A model generated the notes under the pieces. The model searched no databases, was not told where the DNA came from, and worked only from the letters and a program-made list of their open reading frames with translations. From contig SCSF01000120.1 in NCBI GenBank assembly GCA_004298435.1, forward strand, positions 1-46,852: 46,852 nt of DNA, given 5' to 3'. The position numbers were made by a program, and so were the translations under genes. Shown here piece by piece: positions 37,009 through 45,541 of the stretch. The number at the start of each line of letters is the position of its first letter. The stretch's first letter is position 1. The DNA is from Beijerinckiaceae bacterium. Lineage in GTDB: Bacteria; Pseudomonadota; Alphaproteobacteria; Rhizobiales; Beijerinckiaceae.

Positions 37009-37874
37009 CAGCTTTGGCCCGCTATGTCGCGCGCGACGAGAGCTCTCAACTCCGGCGTCACTTCCGGCGCCACGCCGAACCAGCGGGCAAATCCGGGTGC
37101 GGCCTGATGCAGCAGCATGCCAAGGCCGCCGGATGTCCTGAGGCCGCGCGAGCGAGCCGCGGTCAGAAGTTCCGTTTCGAGGGGCACATACACAATATCC
37201 GCCACGACAGCGTGATCCGGCAACGGCGTCAGATCGACATTGAGCGGAGGCTGGTTCGCCATGCCGAGCGATGTCGTATTGACGAGAAGGTCGGCGCCCG
37301 CCAAGCAATCTGGCAGTGCAGAGAAATCGAGGAGTTCAATCGCGCGAGCCGGATCAATCGCGTGGGCAAGCTCGATCAACTCCAGGCCGCGCGCTCGGCT
37401 GCGATTGATCAATGTCATGCGGCACCGGCTGCGGCTCATAATCGCTGCTATAATGGAACGCGCCGCGCCGCCGGCTCCGATAACCACTGCTTTTTCACAG
37501 CGCTCGTCCCAACCAGGCGCATCGGCATCGAGAGACGCCAGAAAGCCTGCGGCGTCAGTGTTGTCGCCCTGGAGTTTTCCACCATCAATCCACAGAGTAT
37601 TCACAGCCCGCAGGAGTTTGGCGCGAGGCGTTGTCCCGGCGCAGAGCGCAAAGGCGCTCTCCTTGTGCGGGATCGTGACATTGCCGCCGACGAAGCCCTC
37701 ACTGGCGAAATTGCCCAGAAAGTTCGTCAGCGCCTCGGGCCGGACCGCTATTTGCTCATAGGAACCGGGAAGGCTGAGCATCTTCAGCCAATAATTATGA
37801 ATGAGCGGCGAGCGCGAATGCGCGATCGGCCAGCCGATGACAAAAGCATGCGGAGCGAGAGACGAAGTGCTCAT
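37008..37874 (-). CDS. aroE: Shikimate dehydrogenase (NADP+)
   Basis: AroE reduces 3-dehydroshikimate in the aromatic amino-acid pathway. The 288-residue protein has the substrate motif IGWPIAHSRSPLIHN, the catalytic lysine in GNVTIPHKE, the aspartate in GDNTDAAGF, and the nucleotide loop VIGAGGAARSI. The start shares one base with the maf stop, and its stop shares one base with coaE. Confidence 0.97.
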   Translation of the reverse strand: MSTSSLAPHAFVIGWPIAHSRSPLIHNYWLKMLSLPGSYEQIAVRPEALTNFLGNFASEGFVGGNVTIPHKESAFALCAGTTPRAKLLRAVNTLWIDGGKLQGDNTDAAGFLASLDADAPGWDERCEKAVVIGAGGAARSIIAAIMSRSRCRMTLINRSRARGLELIELAHAIDPARAIELLDFSALPDCLAGADLLVNTTSLGMANQPPLNVDLTPLPDHAVVADIVYVPLETELLTAARSRGLRTSGGLGMLLHQAAPGFARWFGVAPEVTPELRALVARDIAGQS

Positions 37875-38488
37875 CAGGCGAGGCAGCCTTCACGACGGAG
37901 AAAACCGAGCAAAGGCAACAAAGGCAGGCCGAGGATCGTCGCGTGGTCGCCTTCGATCTTCTCGAAAAGATGAATCCCCGCACCTTCAAGCTGATAGGCG
38001 CCGACGCTCGAAAGAACGGCATCGCCGGCAAGCGCCAGATAGCGGTCGACGAAATCCTCGCCATAAGCGCGGCAGGTCAAACGCGCTATCGCGATTGTCT
38101 GGAACAATATTTTCCCATCGCGCACCACGCAAAGCGCGGACTGCAATTCATGCGTTTGACCAGAAAAGTCAAGAAGCTGCGCGCGGGCATCGGCAATCGT
38201 CGCGGGCTTGGAAAAAACTCGGCCCGCGAAAACCAAAATCTGATCCGCTCCAAGGACGAGTCTGCCGGGCTTACGTTCTGCAACCGAGGCCGCTTTCGCC
38301 TGCGCCAGACACGGAGCGATCTCGTCTGCTCCGGCATTCTTTGCGCGCAAAGATGCCTCAAGCGCACGCTCATCGACGCTGCTCGGGATTGCTTCGAAAG
38401 GAATGGCGGCGGCGGCAAGGAGCGCCTGCCGCATCTTGCTGCTTGACGCGAGAATAAGTGGCGCGTTGCTCAGCCACAGTCCGTCCAT
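37874..38488 (-). CDS. maf: Maf family nucleoside triphosphate pyrophosphatase
   Basis: Maf proteins hydrolyse non-canonical or dTTP/UTP nucleotides and are linked to septum formation. The 204-residue protein starts with LILASSSKMRQALL, then SSVDERALE, GADQILVFAGRVFSKP and the KIEGDHATILGLPLLPLL end, all typical. It precedes aroE with a one-base overlap and follows ppsR after 36 bases. Confidence 0.95.
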   Translation of the reverse strand: MDGLWLSNAPLILASSSKMRQALLAAAAIPFEAIPSSVDERALEASLRAKNAGADEIAPCLAQAKAASVAERKPGRLVLGADQILVFAGRVFSKPATIADARAQLLDFSGQTHELQSALCVVRDGKILFQTIAIARLTCRAYGEDFVDRYLALAGDAVLSSVGAYQLEGAGIHLFEKIEGDHATILGLPLLPLLGFLRREGCLA

Positions 38489-38524
38489 GCAAACCCATGC
38501 TCCATGAGATTTCGCTCGGGACGA

Positions 38525-39352
38525 CTAGCTGCCCATTTTGGCGCGATGGACTCGATGCAGATCGAGGATCGCCGCAGCAGTCTCTTCGATTGCCCGGCGC
38601 GTTACGTCAATCACCGCCCAACCATGCTGGGCAAAGAGCCGGCGTGCCTGCGCAATCTCCTCGCAGACCAGAACAGGATCGACATAGGGGGAATCAAGCC
38701 CGGCATGCAAGGCCTCAAGCCGGTTCTGCCGGATCTGGATAATGCGCTCTGGCGATGCAATGAGGCCAACGATCAGGGGGCGCTTCAACCCGAAAACAGT
38801 TTTGGGCAAGGGCACGTTCGGGACGAGAGGAATATTCGCGGTCTTGATGCCGCGATTGGCGAGATAAATGCTCGTCGGCGTCTTCGACGTCCGGCTCACG
38901 CCGATCAACAAAATATCGGCTGCCTCGTAGTTATCCACCATCTGCCCGTCATCGTGCATCATGGTGTAGTTCAAGGCGTCGATCCGGTTGAAATAATCGG
39001 CATTGAGCGCGTGCTGAGCGCCGGGACGCGGATGATCGATCGTGCCGAGATAAGATTGAAAATGGTTGAGGATCGGCTGCAATACGGAAAGGCAGGGCGC
39101 GCCGATTTCCCGGCATCTGGCTTCCAGCCGTTCCACCAGAGCGAGATCAACCAGTGTGAAAAGAACCAGGCCCGGCGAGGCTTCAATTTCGCTAATCGCC
39201 TTGTCGAGCTGTGCCTGCGAGCGCACCAGCGGATAAAGATGTTCCATCGAAAAGGCGCCGTCGAACTGCGCGGCGACTGCGCGGCTGACGGCGATCAGCG
39301 TTTCGCCGGTCGCATCGGATATAAGATGGAGGTGGAAATATTTGGCCGACAA
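38525..39352 (-). CDS. ppsR: Pyruvate, phosphate/water dikinase regulatory protein
   Basis: These bifunctional kinase-phosphorylases (DUF299) switch PEP synthase or pyruvate phosphate dikinase on and off. The 275-residue protein starts [15 protein letters not shown] and has the P-loop-like [20 protein letters not shown] and the [15 protein letters not shown] end. The start is TTG 39352 with AAGGA ten bases upstream. It is the RP001-type gene that borders the origin on the side opposite hemE in other alphaproteobacteria. A one-mismatch DnaA box (TTATCCACC, 38931-38939) lies inside it. Confidence 0.93.
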   Translation of the reverse strand: MSAKYFHLHLISDATGETLIAVSRAVAAQFDGAFSMEHLYPLVRSQAQLDKAISEIEASPGLVLFTLVDLALVERLEARCREIGAPCLSVLQPILNHFQSYLGTIDHPRPGAQHALNADYFNRIDALNYTMMHDDGQMVDNYEAADILLIGVSRTSKTPTSIYLANRGIKTANIPLVPNVPLPKTVFGLKRPLIVGLIASPERIIQIRQNRLEALHAGLDSPYVDPVLVCEEIAQARRLFAQHGWAVIDVTRRAIEETAAAILDLHRVHRAKMGS

Positions 39353-39398
39353 AGAGAAATTCCTTTATCCCCGATCGGGGAAACGCCCTGGGTACAGA

Positions 39399-39407
39399 TG
39401 TGGATAA
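39399..39407 (-). promoter_or_regulatory. Perfect DnaA box
   Basis: TGTGGATAA on the plus strand is the exact complement of TTATCCACA, the consensus DnaA-binding site. Two variant boxes on the same strand follow at 39530-39538 and 39610-39618. Confidence 0.9.
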
Positions 39408-39572
39408 ATGTGGCCCCGCCGGTTGGAGAGCCACGATTGTGCGGATTTGTTCCTCCCGGCGTCAACAGGGCGGCGAGTTCGGAAAACTCAGCGCTGGTTC
39501 CTGGGAATTGCGGGCAATTCTTGTCAGCCTGTGGGCAGGCTTCGGAATGCAGCGGACAAGTCCTTGGACTGA

Positions 39573-39587
39573 TTAACAAAAGATTAA
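39573..39587 (+). promoter_or_regulatory. CtrA-type binding site (TTAA-N7-TTAA)
   Basis: TTAACAAAAGATTAA fits the CtrA consensus TTAA-N7-TTAA exactly. In Caulobacter, CtrA binds such sites in the origin and blocks replication; here the same use is inferred. Confidence 0.7.
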
Positions 39588-39699
39588 CACACCCCGCCGG
39601 CTGAGCGGCTGTGGGCAAGCCTTATAACGCACATCGCAAAGCTGATGATTGTGCATCGTCCAGAATAAGGCTAATTCGCCCCTCTAATAAAAACTATAG

Positions 39700-39718
39700 G
39701 ATTCTAAAATAAGGATTC
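39700..39718. promoter_or_regulatory. Two GANTC (CcrM methylation) sites
   Basis: GATTC occurs at 39700-39704 and 39714-39718, just before the hemE start, in the AT-rich end of the predicted origin. CcrM methylates GANTC in alphaproteobacteria and marks replication state. Confidence 0.6.
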
Positions 39719-39725
39719 TTTTAAT

Positions 39726-40775
39726 TTGGACAGGCCTGTAGAACGACCGGCCACGAAGCTGTTGCGCGTCCTCGATGGAGAAGCCACGAGCGTCCCGCCA
39801 ATCTGGCTGATGCGCCAGGCCGGGCGTTATCTTCCTGAATATCGCGTGCTGCGCAGCAAAGCCGCCTCGTTTCTCGAGTTCTGCTATTCACCGGCGCTGG
39901 CGGCCGAAGCGACCCTCCAGCCGATCCGCCGCTTCGGGTTCGATGCCGCAATCCTGTTCAGCGATATCCTTGTGGTGCCCGACGCCTTTGGGCAGAAGGT
40001 GTCTTTCGAATCGGGAAGTGGGCCGAGACTTTCGCCGATTGACAATCGGGAGGATTTTCGACGACTGCGAGAGACAATCGATCTTGCGCATCTCGATCCG
40101 GTTTTCGAAACAATCGGAATCGTTAAGAGCGCTTTGCCTGCGGATGTGGCGCTGATCGGATTTTGCGGAGCCCCATGGACGGTCGCGAGCTATATGATTG
40201 CGGGCCAAGGCACCCCTGACCAGGCGCCGGCGCGGCTCTTCGCCTATCGCGAGCCTGCGCTTTTCCAGGAACTCATCGACAGGCTCGTTGCCGGTTCGAT
40301 CGATTATCTGGCGCGGCAGATCGCGGCAGGCGTCGAACTCGTGCAGATTTTCGATAGCTGGGCGGGCGTTTTGCCGCCGGCGGAATTCGAGCACTGGTGC
40401 CTTGAGCCGATACGCGCCGTGATCGCGGGCCTCAAGGTGCGCTGCCCGGCAGCGAAGGTCATCGCCTTTCCACGCGGAGCTGGATCGCATCTAATGGATT
40501 TTGCGGTGCGCACGGGAGCGGATGCGGTGAGTCTCGATACGTCTGTCGATCTTACCTGGGCGGCGGATCGCATTGCGTCCGATGTCGTGCTGCAAGGCAA
40601 TCTCGATCCTCTGGCGCTTGTCGCCGGCGGCGACAGCCTGCGCAAATCCATTGCCGGGATTACGGGGACGCTTCGCGGCCGGCCCTATATTTTCAATCTC
40701 GGGCATGGAATCCTTCCGGAAACGCCGATCACTCACGTCGAGGCGCTTCTGCGGCAGATTCGGTCGCAGGCATAG
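39726..40775 (+). CDS. hemE: Uroporphyrinogen decarboxylase
   Basis: HemE removes four carboxyl groups from uroporphyrinogen III to make coproporphyrinogen III in heme and chlorophyll synthesis. The 349-residue protein has the N-terminal signature PPIWLMRQAGRYLPEYR, then FSDILVVPDAFG and GFCGAPWTVASYMI, and ends FNLGHGILPETPI. The start is TTG 39726 with AAGGA about ten bases upstream. It is the origin-flanking gene, and hemJ follows 16 bases later. Confidence 0.97.
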   Translation: MDRPVERPATKLLRVLDGEATSVPPIWLMRQAGRYLPEYRVLRSKAASFLEFCYSPALAAEATLQPIRRFGFDAAILFSDILVVPDAFGQKVSFESGSGPRLSPIDNREDFRRLRETIDLAHLDPVFETIGIVKSALPADVALIGFCGAPWTVASYMIAGQGTPDQAPARLFAYREPALFQELIDRLVAGSIDYLARQIAAGVELVQIFDSWAGVLPPAEFEHWCLEPIRAVIAGLKVRCPAAKVIAFPRGAGSHLMDFAVRTGADAVSLDTSVDLTWAADRIASDVVLQGNLDPLALVAGGDSLRKSIAGITGTLRGRPYIFNLGHGILPETPITHVEALLRQIRSQA

Positions 40776-40791
40776 ACCAGGAAAAGGCATC

Positions 40792-41223
40792 TTGGGAAAT
40801 CTCTATTCCTGGATCAAGGCCCTGCACATTCTGAGCGTCATCGCCTTCATGGCGGGCATGCTCTATCTGCCGCGGCTCTTCGTCTATCACGTAGGCACGG
40901 CTCCTGGATCGCAAGCGTCCGAGCTTTTCAAAATCATGGAACGGCGTCTCGAAACGGCGATCATGCGGCCGGCTTTCATCGTGCTCATCGCGACGGGCAT
41001 CACGCTCGGATGGAAGGGACATTTTTTTGCAACCGGCTGGCTTGGCACGAAGCTGCTGCTCGTGCTGCTGATGACCGCTGCTTACGGCTATCTGATCGCC
41101 AGCCGGTATCGTTTCGCCGCCGACGCCAACAAGCGTTCAGTGCGTTTTTTCCGAATCTTCAACGAGGTGCCAACATTGCTGCTGATCGGCATCGTGATTT
41201 TGGCCGTTCTGAAACCGTTTTGA
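40792..41223 (+). CDS. hemJ: Protoporphyrinogen IX oxidase HemJ
   Basis: HemJ is the membrane enzyme that oxidises protoporphyrinogen IX near the end of heme synthesis. The 143-residue protein has four membrane segments, the conserved His in WIKALHILSVIAFMAGMLYL and the conserved IMERRLETAIMRP loop. The start is TTG 40792 with AAAAGG upstream; an earlier in-frame start lies inside hemE and is unlikely. It forms an operon with hemE. Confidence 0.94.
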   Translation: MGNLYSWIKALHILSVIAFMAGMLYLPRLFVYHVGTAPGSQASELFKIMERRLETAIMRPAFIVLIATGITLGWKGHFFATGWLGTKLLLVLLMTAAYGYLIASRYRFAADANKRSVRFFRIFNEVPTLLLIGIVILAVLKPF

Positions 41224-41228
41224 TTTCA

Positions 41229-41320
41229 TAGCGTTTTCGAGCGAAGTGGCGTCCGGTTCGCGTGAAGAAAACGCGTCAAAACAAATAAGTGGAGCCGCGG
41301 TTCTGATTCCGCCAAAACCG
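41229..41320 (+). repeat. Interspersed palindromic element, copy 7, with decayed companion
   Basis: The main unit (41229-41285) reads TAGCGTTTTCGAGCGAAGTG then GCGTCCGGTTCGCGTGAAGA and AAACGCGTCAAAACAAAT. The companion unit (41295-41320) has CCGCGGTTCTGATTCCGCC and is partly lost. It lies five bases after the hemJ stop. Confidence 0.92.
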
Positions 41321-41356
41321 AAACGACTCTAGACGCCGTGCTGCATGTGCCAGGCG

Positions 41357-42733
41357 TCACGATAATATTTCGTTCTTGAAGCCGAGTTGCTTCGTGTTTT
41401 TTCCCCAATCGATCTTCTCGACGTGCAGAACCTCTATGTCGAAGCCAGGACCCGAATGCGCAACCACCATGTTTTTTAGAGCTTCAATCGTTTCGGACGT
41501 GAGGGGATCTGGCCGTTCGATCTCGACTACAATGGTCCTGAGATCTGTCTGGCGTATACGATAGCCGCTGAGTTTGACGAGTTCGATGAATTTGCCGGCA
41601 CGCACATAAAACGGAATGAGATGCCCGTCGGGATGTTTCAGCAGGAGCTTCGAGCGTCCGCGAATGTCCGAGAGAACAGGACCATTATGTCCGCAGGGAC
41701 ATGAGTCCTTCAGTTGGGCCAGATCGCCGATATCATAGCGGATGAACGGCGTCGCGTAGGAATGCAGATGCGTTATCAGGACTCGGCCCATCAACTTGCC
41801 ATCGATGATGATTCCCTCGCTCTTATCCAGTTCCACAATGACATTGCTCGCGGCCAGATGATAATGGCCAGGGTTCATTGGACACTCATGGCCAATGGGG
41901 CCAACCTCCTCGGAGGAATATGAGGCGCGCACGATGATTCCGACATCCGCGAACTTCTGGCGGATTTGTTCGTCGGGAGAACCTCCGAGGCAGAGCCAAT
42001 AGTCTGCGCCGGCTCGTTTCAGGTCAGCCGGCTCGATATATTGAATCACGAATTCGATGAAATGCGGGATCGTGACCAGATAACCTATGGGGTCACGCGT
42101 CAGTTCCTCCAGAAGCTTTGGAATATTCGGATAGGCATATTCGATATATTTGCCTTTTCCGACCTTGAAGAAACTGTCGAGACCAGCGGTCCAGGAAGGA
42201 TCCTTTGCGACGGTGAAGCCGTTCTTGTTCTCGATGAAACCTGATTTCACTTTCGTCCGGTTGAGAGAAAGCGGCCTGCCCTCGATGAAGTGTTGCGCAA
42301 GGGACCGCGCGGTGTTGTAGCGGCGGTTCATATCCGACACGAAGAATTCAACCGGGGTTCCTGATGAACCGGAGGTGCTGCTCTTGCTTGTCGTCAGCGG
42401 ATCGGTGCGGAGAATGAGAGGGCCTTCACTCTGGACCTGAGCGATGACATCTGCGCGCGTAAGAACAGGCAGCGATGAAAGCGATAGATCGCGAACATTC
42501 TTCTTCGCCGGCAATCTGCGCCGCCAGAACGCGGACCTTTGGGAAACGTGAAAGAGCAGATTGCGCAATTGCGCAGCCTGCCATTGCTCGAGAGCCTTGT
42601 GGCTCGCTGTTTCGAGAGCTACGAGCTCGATGAGGGAAGCCAGCATCTCCCTATGCGCCGGCTCGCAGAACGTCATCGGCTTTTCGCTGAATGCACGATT
42701 TGCGAAGGCAAATTGCGAAAAATCGATTTTCAT
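41357..42733 (-). CDS. CapK/PaaK-type adenylate-forming ligase
   Basis: The 458-residue protein resembles the phenylacetate-CoA ligase branch of adenylating enzymes. It has the Ser/Gly-rich P-loop STSGSSGTPVEFF, YSSEEVGPIGHECP, RYDIGDLAQLKDSCPCG and RGRSKLL, where Asp and Arg normally bind the acyl-adenylate. Cys/His pairs (HECPMNPGHYH, CPCGH) suggest a small zinc site, as in CapK proteins of polysaccharide clusters. The substrate is unknown. ATG 42733 is chosen; the frame is open 43 codons more. It sits alone between hemJ and rho, which are usually neighbours. Confidence 0.8.
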   Translation of the reverse strand: MKIDFSQFAFANRAFSEKPMTFCEPAHREMLASLIELVALETASHKALEQWQAAQLRNLLFHVSQRSAFWRRRLPAKKNVRDLSLSSLPVLTRADVIAQVQSEGPLILRTDPLTTSKSSTSGSSGTPVEFFVSDMNRRYNTARSLAQHFIEGRPLSLNRTKVKSGFIENKNGFTVAKDPSWTAGLDSFFKVGKGKYIEYAYPNIPKLLEELTRDPIGYLVTIPHFIEFVIQYIEPADLKRAGADYWLCLGGSPDEQIRQKFADVGIIVRASYSSEEVGPIGHECPMNPGHYHLAASNVIVELDKSEGIIIDGKLMGRVLITHLHSYATPFIRYDIGDLAQLKDSCPCGHNGPVLSDIRGRSKLLLKHPDGHLIPFYVRAGKFIELVKLSGYRIRQTDLRTIVVEIERPDPLTSETIEALKNMVVAHSGPGFDIEVLHVEKIDWGKNTKQLGFKNEILS

Positions 42734-43183
42734 AAATGTTCGTCCATTGCGAACCCCTGGCGGACGCCCGGCGAGCTTTTTGGAGGGTTTCAGGGAGCGA
42801 GGATTATCAGAAGACTCCGGTTTTGGAAGTTCGTTTGCTCTGAGCCGGTTTGAAGACGCCATGTCCGCCTATGAGGACCGCGCCGACGAGAAGACGTTTT
42901 TCGATCTGCGAATGACGTAGGGCGTTTTCGAGCGAAGTGGTTTCCGGTTCGCGTGAAGAAAACGCGTCAAACAAATAATTGGCGGCGGCTCTTCCGGCCG
43001 GGCTAAAGCGCCAATCCGAGATGCTGTTATCGGTCTGCTGATCTGGAGTGTCCCACGGAAACTGTAGCGCTTTGGACACAGCGCAAGCACAATTTTTGGC
43101 CAGAAGCGCGATTTTGATTGCGGTGTGGATAGCTTTGGTCCCAGCTGAAAGTAATTCTTAATAAAATTCATTGGGGCTGAGAC
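42734..43183. other. Intergenic stretch with one repeat copy
   Basis: It contains the repeat copy at 42921-42975 and about 200 bases leading to the first beta-barrel gene. The gene start has GGGGCTGAG just upstream. No open frame of good quality lies between, though the ligase frame extends to 42862. Confidence 0.45.
42921..42975 (+). repeat. Interspersed palindromic element, copy 8
   Basis: This copy reads GGCGTTTTCGAGCGAAGTGG then TTTCCGGTTCGCGTGAAGAA and AACGCGTCAAACAAAT. It is in the divergent gap between the ligase and the beta-barrel genes. Confidence 0.92.
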
Positions 43184-44005
43184 ATGGTCCGGGGGCTTTT
43201 GATCTCAACGGTTTCTTCCGTCGCTATGACGACATCTGCTTTTGCAGCAGGGGCTCCACCCATTCCGCCGCTACCGATATTCAGTTGGACCGGCGTCTAT
43301 GCCGGTATCAACGCCGGCGGATCTTTCGGAAATTTCAACAAGACGAACCTATACGAAGGCACTCCCTTCGCCTGGGACAGCACCCGCGCGGAGGGTTTCT
43401 CCGGCGGTGGCCAGTTCGGCTTCAACTATCAGTTCCTGAACAATCTGGTGCTGGGGTTCGAAACCGATTTCCAGGGTTCGAGCCTCAGGGGCAACTATGG
43501 CGATCGGGCGCATTCCTACAGCTATAGTGAAGACGAGGGATTTTCTTTCGGCTCCGGCTCGTCGCTGCGCACGTCGCAGGCAAACCTCGAATGGTGGGGC
43601 ACGGTGCGCGGCCGGCTCGGCTATGCCTTCGGCAACATCCTGCCCTACATCACGGGCGGTTTCGCTTATGGACGGATACACACGTCCAGCACCTACAGCG
43701 CTTCCGGAAGTGGCTGCTATTTCGGCTGCGAGGGGAGCTATTCATATTCGCATTATTACGCGCATTCCTCAAGCAGCGTTCAGCCTGGCTGGACAATCGG
43801 CGCCGGCGTCGAATATGCGCTCACGCACAATCTGACTTTTAAGTTCGAATATCTCTACACCGAGCTGGGGGCCTGGGACCACGCCTGGAATAACGATCCA
43901 GGGTACTACACGAGCACCGATCTGTCGTTTCATACGGTTCGCGCAGGGTTGAATTGGAAATTCGACTGGTTTGGGCCACCGCTGTTCGGGCCGCCGGGGG
44001 GATAG
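43184..44005 (+). CDS. Outer-membrane beta-barrel protein (porin family, Omp25/31-like)
   Basis: The 273-residue protein has a signal peptide (cleavage near SAFA, about residue 21), then FSWTGVYAGINAGGSFG and a small eight-stranded barrel pattern: GGGQFGFNYQF, VLGFETDFQGSSLRG, WWGTVRGRLGYAFGNILPYI and FKFEYLYTEL, ending VRAGLNWKFDW. A Ser/Tyr-rich loop contains CYFGC. Such proteins are abundant in rhizobial outer membranes and are not true porins in most cases. It shares this layout with the next gene. Confidence 0.9.
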   Translation: MVRGLLISTVSSVAMTTSAFAAGAPPIPPLPIFSWTGVYAGINAGGSFGNFNKTNLYEGTPFAWDSTRAEGFSGGGQFGFNYQFLNNLVLGFETDFQGSSLRGNYGDRAHSYSYSEDEGFSFGSGSSLRTSQANLEWWGTVRGRLGYAFGNILPYITGGFAYGRIHTSSTYSASGSGCYFGCEGSYSYSHYYAHSSSSVQPGWTIGAGVEYALTHNLTFKFEYLYTELGAWDHAWNNDPGYYTSTDLSFHTVRAGLNWKFDWFGPPLFGPPGG

Positions 44006-44283
44006 CGGAACGGCTGGCGATCGTGCGCGAAGCATCATGGTAAACCGCGCGGAGTGCGCGCGGGCGATTCCGGGTGATCAAAGTGCGGTTTAATGTTGTT
44101 TTATCGAGTGATGGCTTCGCCGGAGCGGAGATATTCCGTCAAGGTATCCCAGCGAGACCTGTGGCGGCGAAGGCACGGTGTCTTTCCAAATGCGGCAAGG
44201 CGAGACTTTGCCATTGTGCCGGGGCGATATTGCGGTAGTTTCTGTTTCAGTACTTTTTTAAATCTTCAACTGGGGGATGAATT

Positions 44284-45075
44284 ATGAGAACTCTTCTCAT
44301 CGCGACGGTTTCGTCGCTGGCGCTCGCGACGAGCGCCTTTGCAGCCGATTTGCCGAACACCAAGGGGCCTGCGCCGTTCATGCCGCCGCCGCCGCCGGTG
44401 TTTAGCTGGACGGGCGTTTACGCCGGTCTTAACGCCGGAGCGTCGCTGGGCAATTCCGCTCTCGGCCTGAACATATTCGGTGTTAACGCGGCGTCGCTCT
44501 ACACCCGCTCGAATGGTTTCTCCGGCGGCGGTCAGATCGGTTTCAACTATGAGTTCGCCGGCAGCAATATCGTCATCGGCGCGGAAACCGACTTCCAGGG
44601 CTCGACGCTTCGGGGCGATTATCTAAGCATTTCTGCCCCCCTCGCTGGTGGCCTTTCGGCTAACGTCGGAAGCAGGGTGGACTGGTGGGGCACGGCGCGG
44701 GCGCGCGTCGGCTATGCGTTCGGCACCTTCCTGCCTTATGTGACGGGCGGTTTCGCGTACGGGCACGTTGCCAACTATATTAATGCCAACCTTGGCGGTG
44801 CCGGATCATTTGGCACCAGCTTCGGCAGCACGCGCGGCGGCTGGACGGTCGGTGGCGGCCTCGAATATGCCATGACTCACAATGTGACGCTCAAAGTCGA
44901 ATATCTTTACACGGATCTCGGGACTTTCCATCGGGATTTGAGCTCGATTATTCCTGGAGCGCCCGGGGGTATCATCGACGCCAGCACCCGGACCCAGTTC
45001 AGCACGGTTCGCGCCGGCGTGAACTGGAAGTTCGACTGGCTGGCCCCGGCACTCCCGGTTGTCGCCAAGTACTGA
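44284..45075 (+). CDS. Outer-membrane beta-barrel protein, paralog of the preceding gene
   Basis: The 263-residue protein has a signal peptide (LALATSAFAADLP) and a Pro-rich stretch. It then carries the same segments as the gene before it: FSWTGVYAGLNAGASLG, FSGGGQIGFNYEF, ETDFQGSTLRGDY, WWGTARARVGYAFGTFLPYV and FSTVRAGVNWKFDWL. The pair probably arose by tandem duplication. GGGGGATG lies upstream of the ATG. A strong terminator follows the stop. Confidence 0.92.
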   Translation: MRTLLIATVSSLALATSAFAADLPNTKGPAPFMPPPPPVFSWTGVYAGLNAGASLGNSALGLNIFGVNAASLYTRSNGFSGGGQIGFNYEFAGSNIVIGAETDFQGSTLRGDYLSISAPLAGGLSANVGSRVDWWGTARARVGYAFGTFLPYVTGGFAYGHVANYINANLGGAGSFGTSFGSTRGGWTVGGGLEYAMTHNVTLKVEYLYTDLGTFHRDLSSIIPGAPGGIIDASTRTQFSTVRAGVNWKFDWLAPALPVVAKY

Positions 45076-45100
45076 GCGGCTGCCAGATAACCCATCTGAC

Positions 45101-45130
45101 AAACCGGCGGCTTCGGCCGCCGGTTTTTTT
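45101..45130 (+). terminator. Intrinsic terminator with UUCG tetraloop
   Basis: ACCGGCGGC (45103-45111) pairs with GCCGCCGGT (45116-45124) around a TTCG loop, followed by a run of seven T. It ends transcription of the second beta-barrel gene. Confidence 0.96.
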
Positions 45131-45541
45131 ATGAGGGTTAACCAAAAGAGCCCTTGTCCAGCCGCGATTGCACCACGAGGAAACCGCATTGCTACGCTTG
45201 AGTGGTGAGGCTTGGGGTCGCATCATTCGCTGCGGCCCAAAGCGGGGCATGCTTCCGGTTGTCAAAATCCTCAAAACATCTTATCTTGATTACCTCTCCT
45301 AACAGTGACGAACCGGCGCGATTTATGCGTTTGAGCCGAGTGGGCAACAGTCGCTACCCGGGACAAAGCGCGAAGTCGGAAAGATCGGGCGCGATTGAAC
45401 CTTTAGAGACCGTTATTCATTTGTGCTGAAGCGCGCCCACGCGTTGCACTGTAGCGATCGCCATCCTCCCAGGATCTTGATGCCCAGACGGGCCTTTTCC
45501 CTTGCGCGGATCACGCGCAACCTTCCAAGGACTCCATCCCT
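45131..45541. other. Rho leader region, no gene seen
   Basis: About 410 bases with no convincing gene precede rho. A decayed copy of the interspersed element may lie at 45241-45278 (GCATGCTTCCGGTTG and TCAAAACAT). Short frames on both strands lack protein-like composition. A long leader of this kind would suit autoregulation of rho, as known in Escherichia coli, but I see no specific structure. Confidence 0.45.

Larger units (their letters stand above)
39353..39725. other. Predicted chromosome replication origin (oriC)
   Basis: This 373-base gap lies between the divergent ppsR and hemE genes, the place where the origin was mapped in Caulobacter crescentus and Sinorhizobium meliloti. It holds a perfect DnaA box (39399-39407), two variants reading TGTGGGCAG (39530-39538) and TGTGGGCAA (39610-39618), a perfect CtrA-type site (39573-39587) and two GANTC sites at 39700-39704 and 39714-39718. 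A clearly AT-rich end (about 39661-39728) could be the unwinding element. No protein gene lies in it. Confidence 0.82.
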
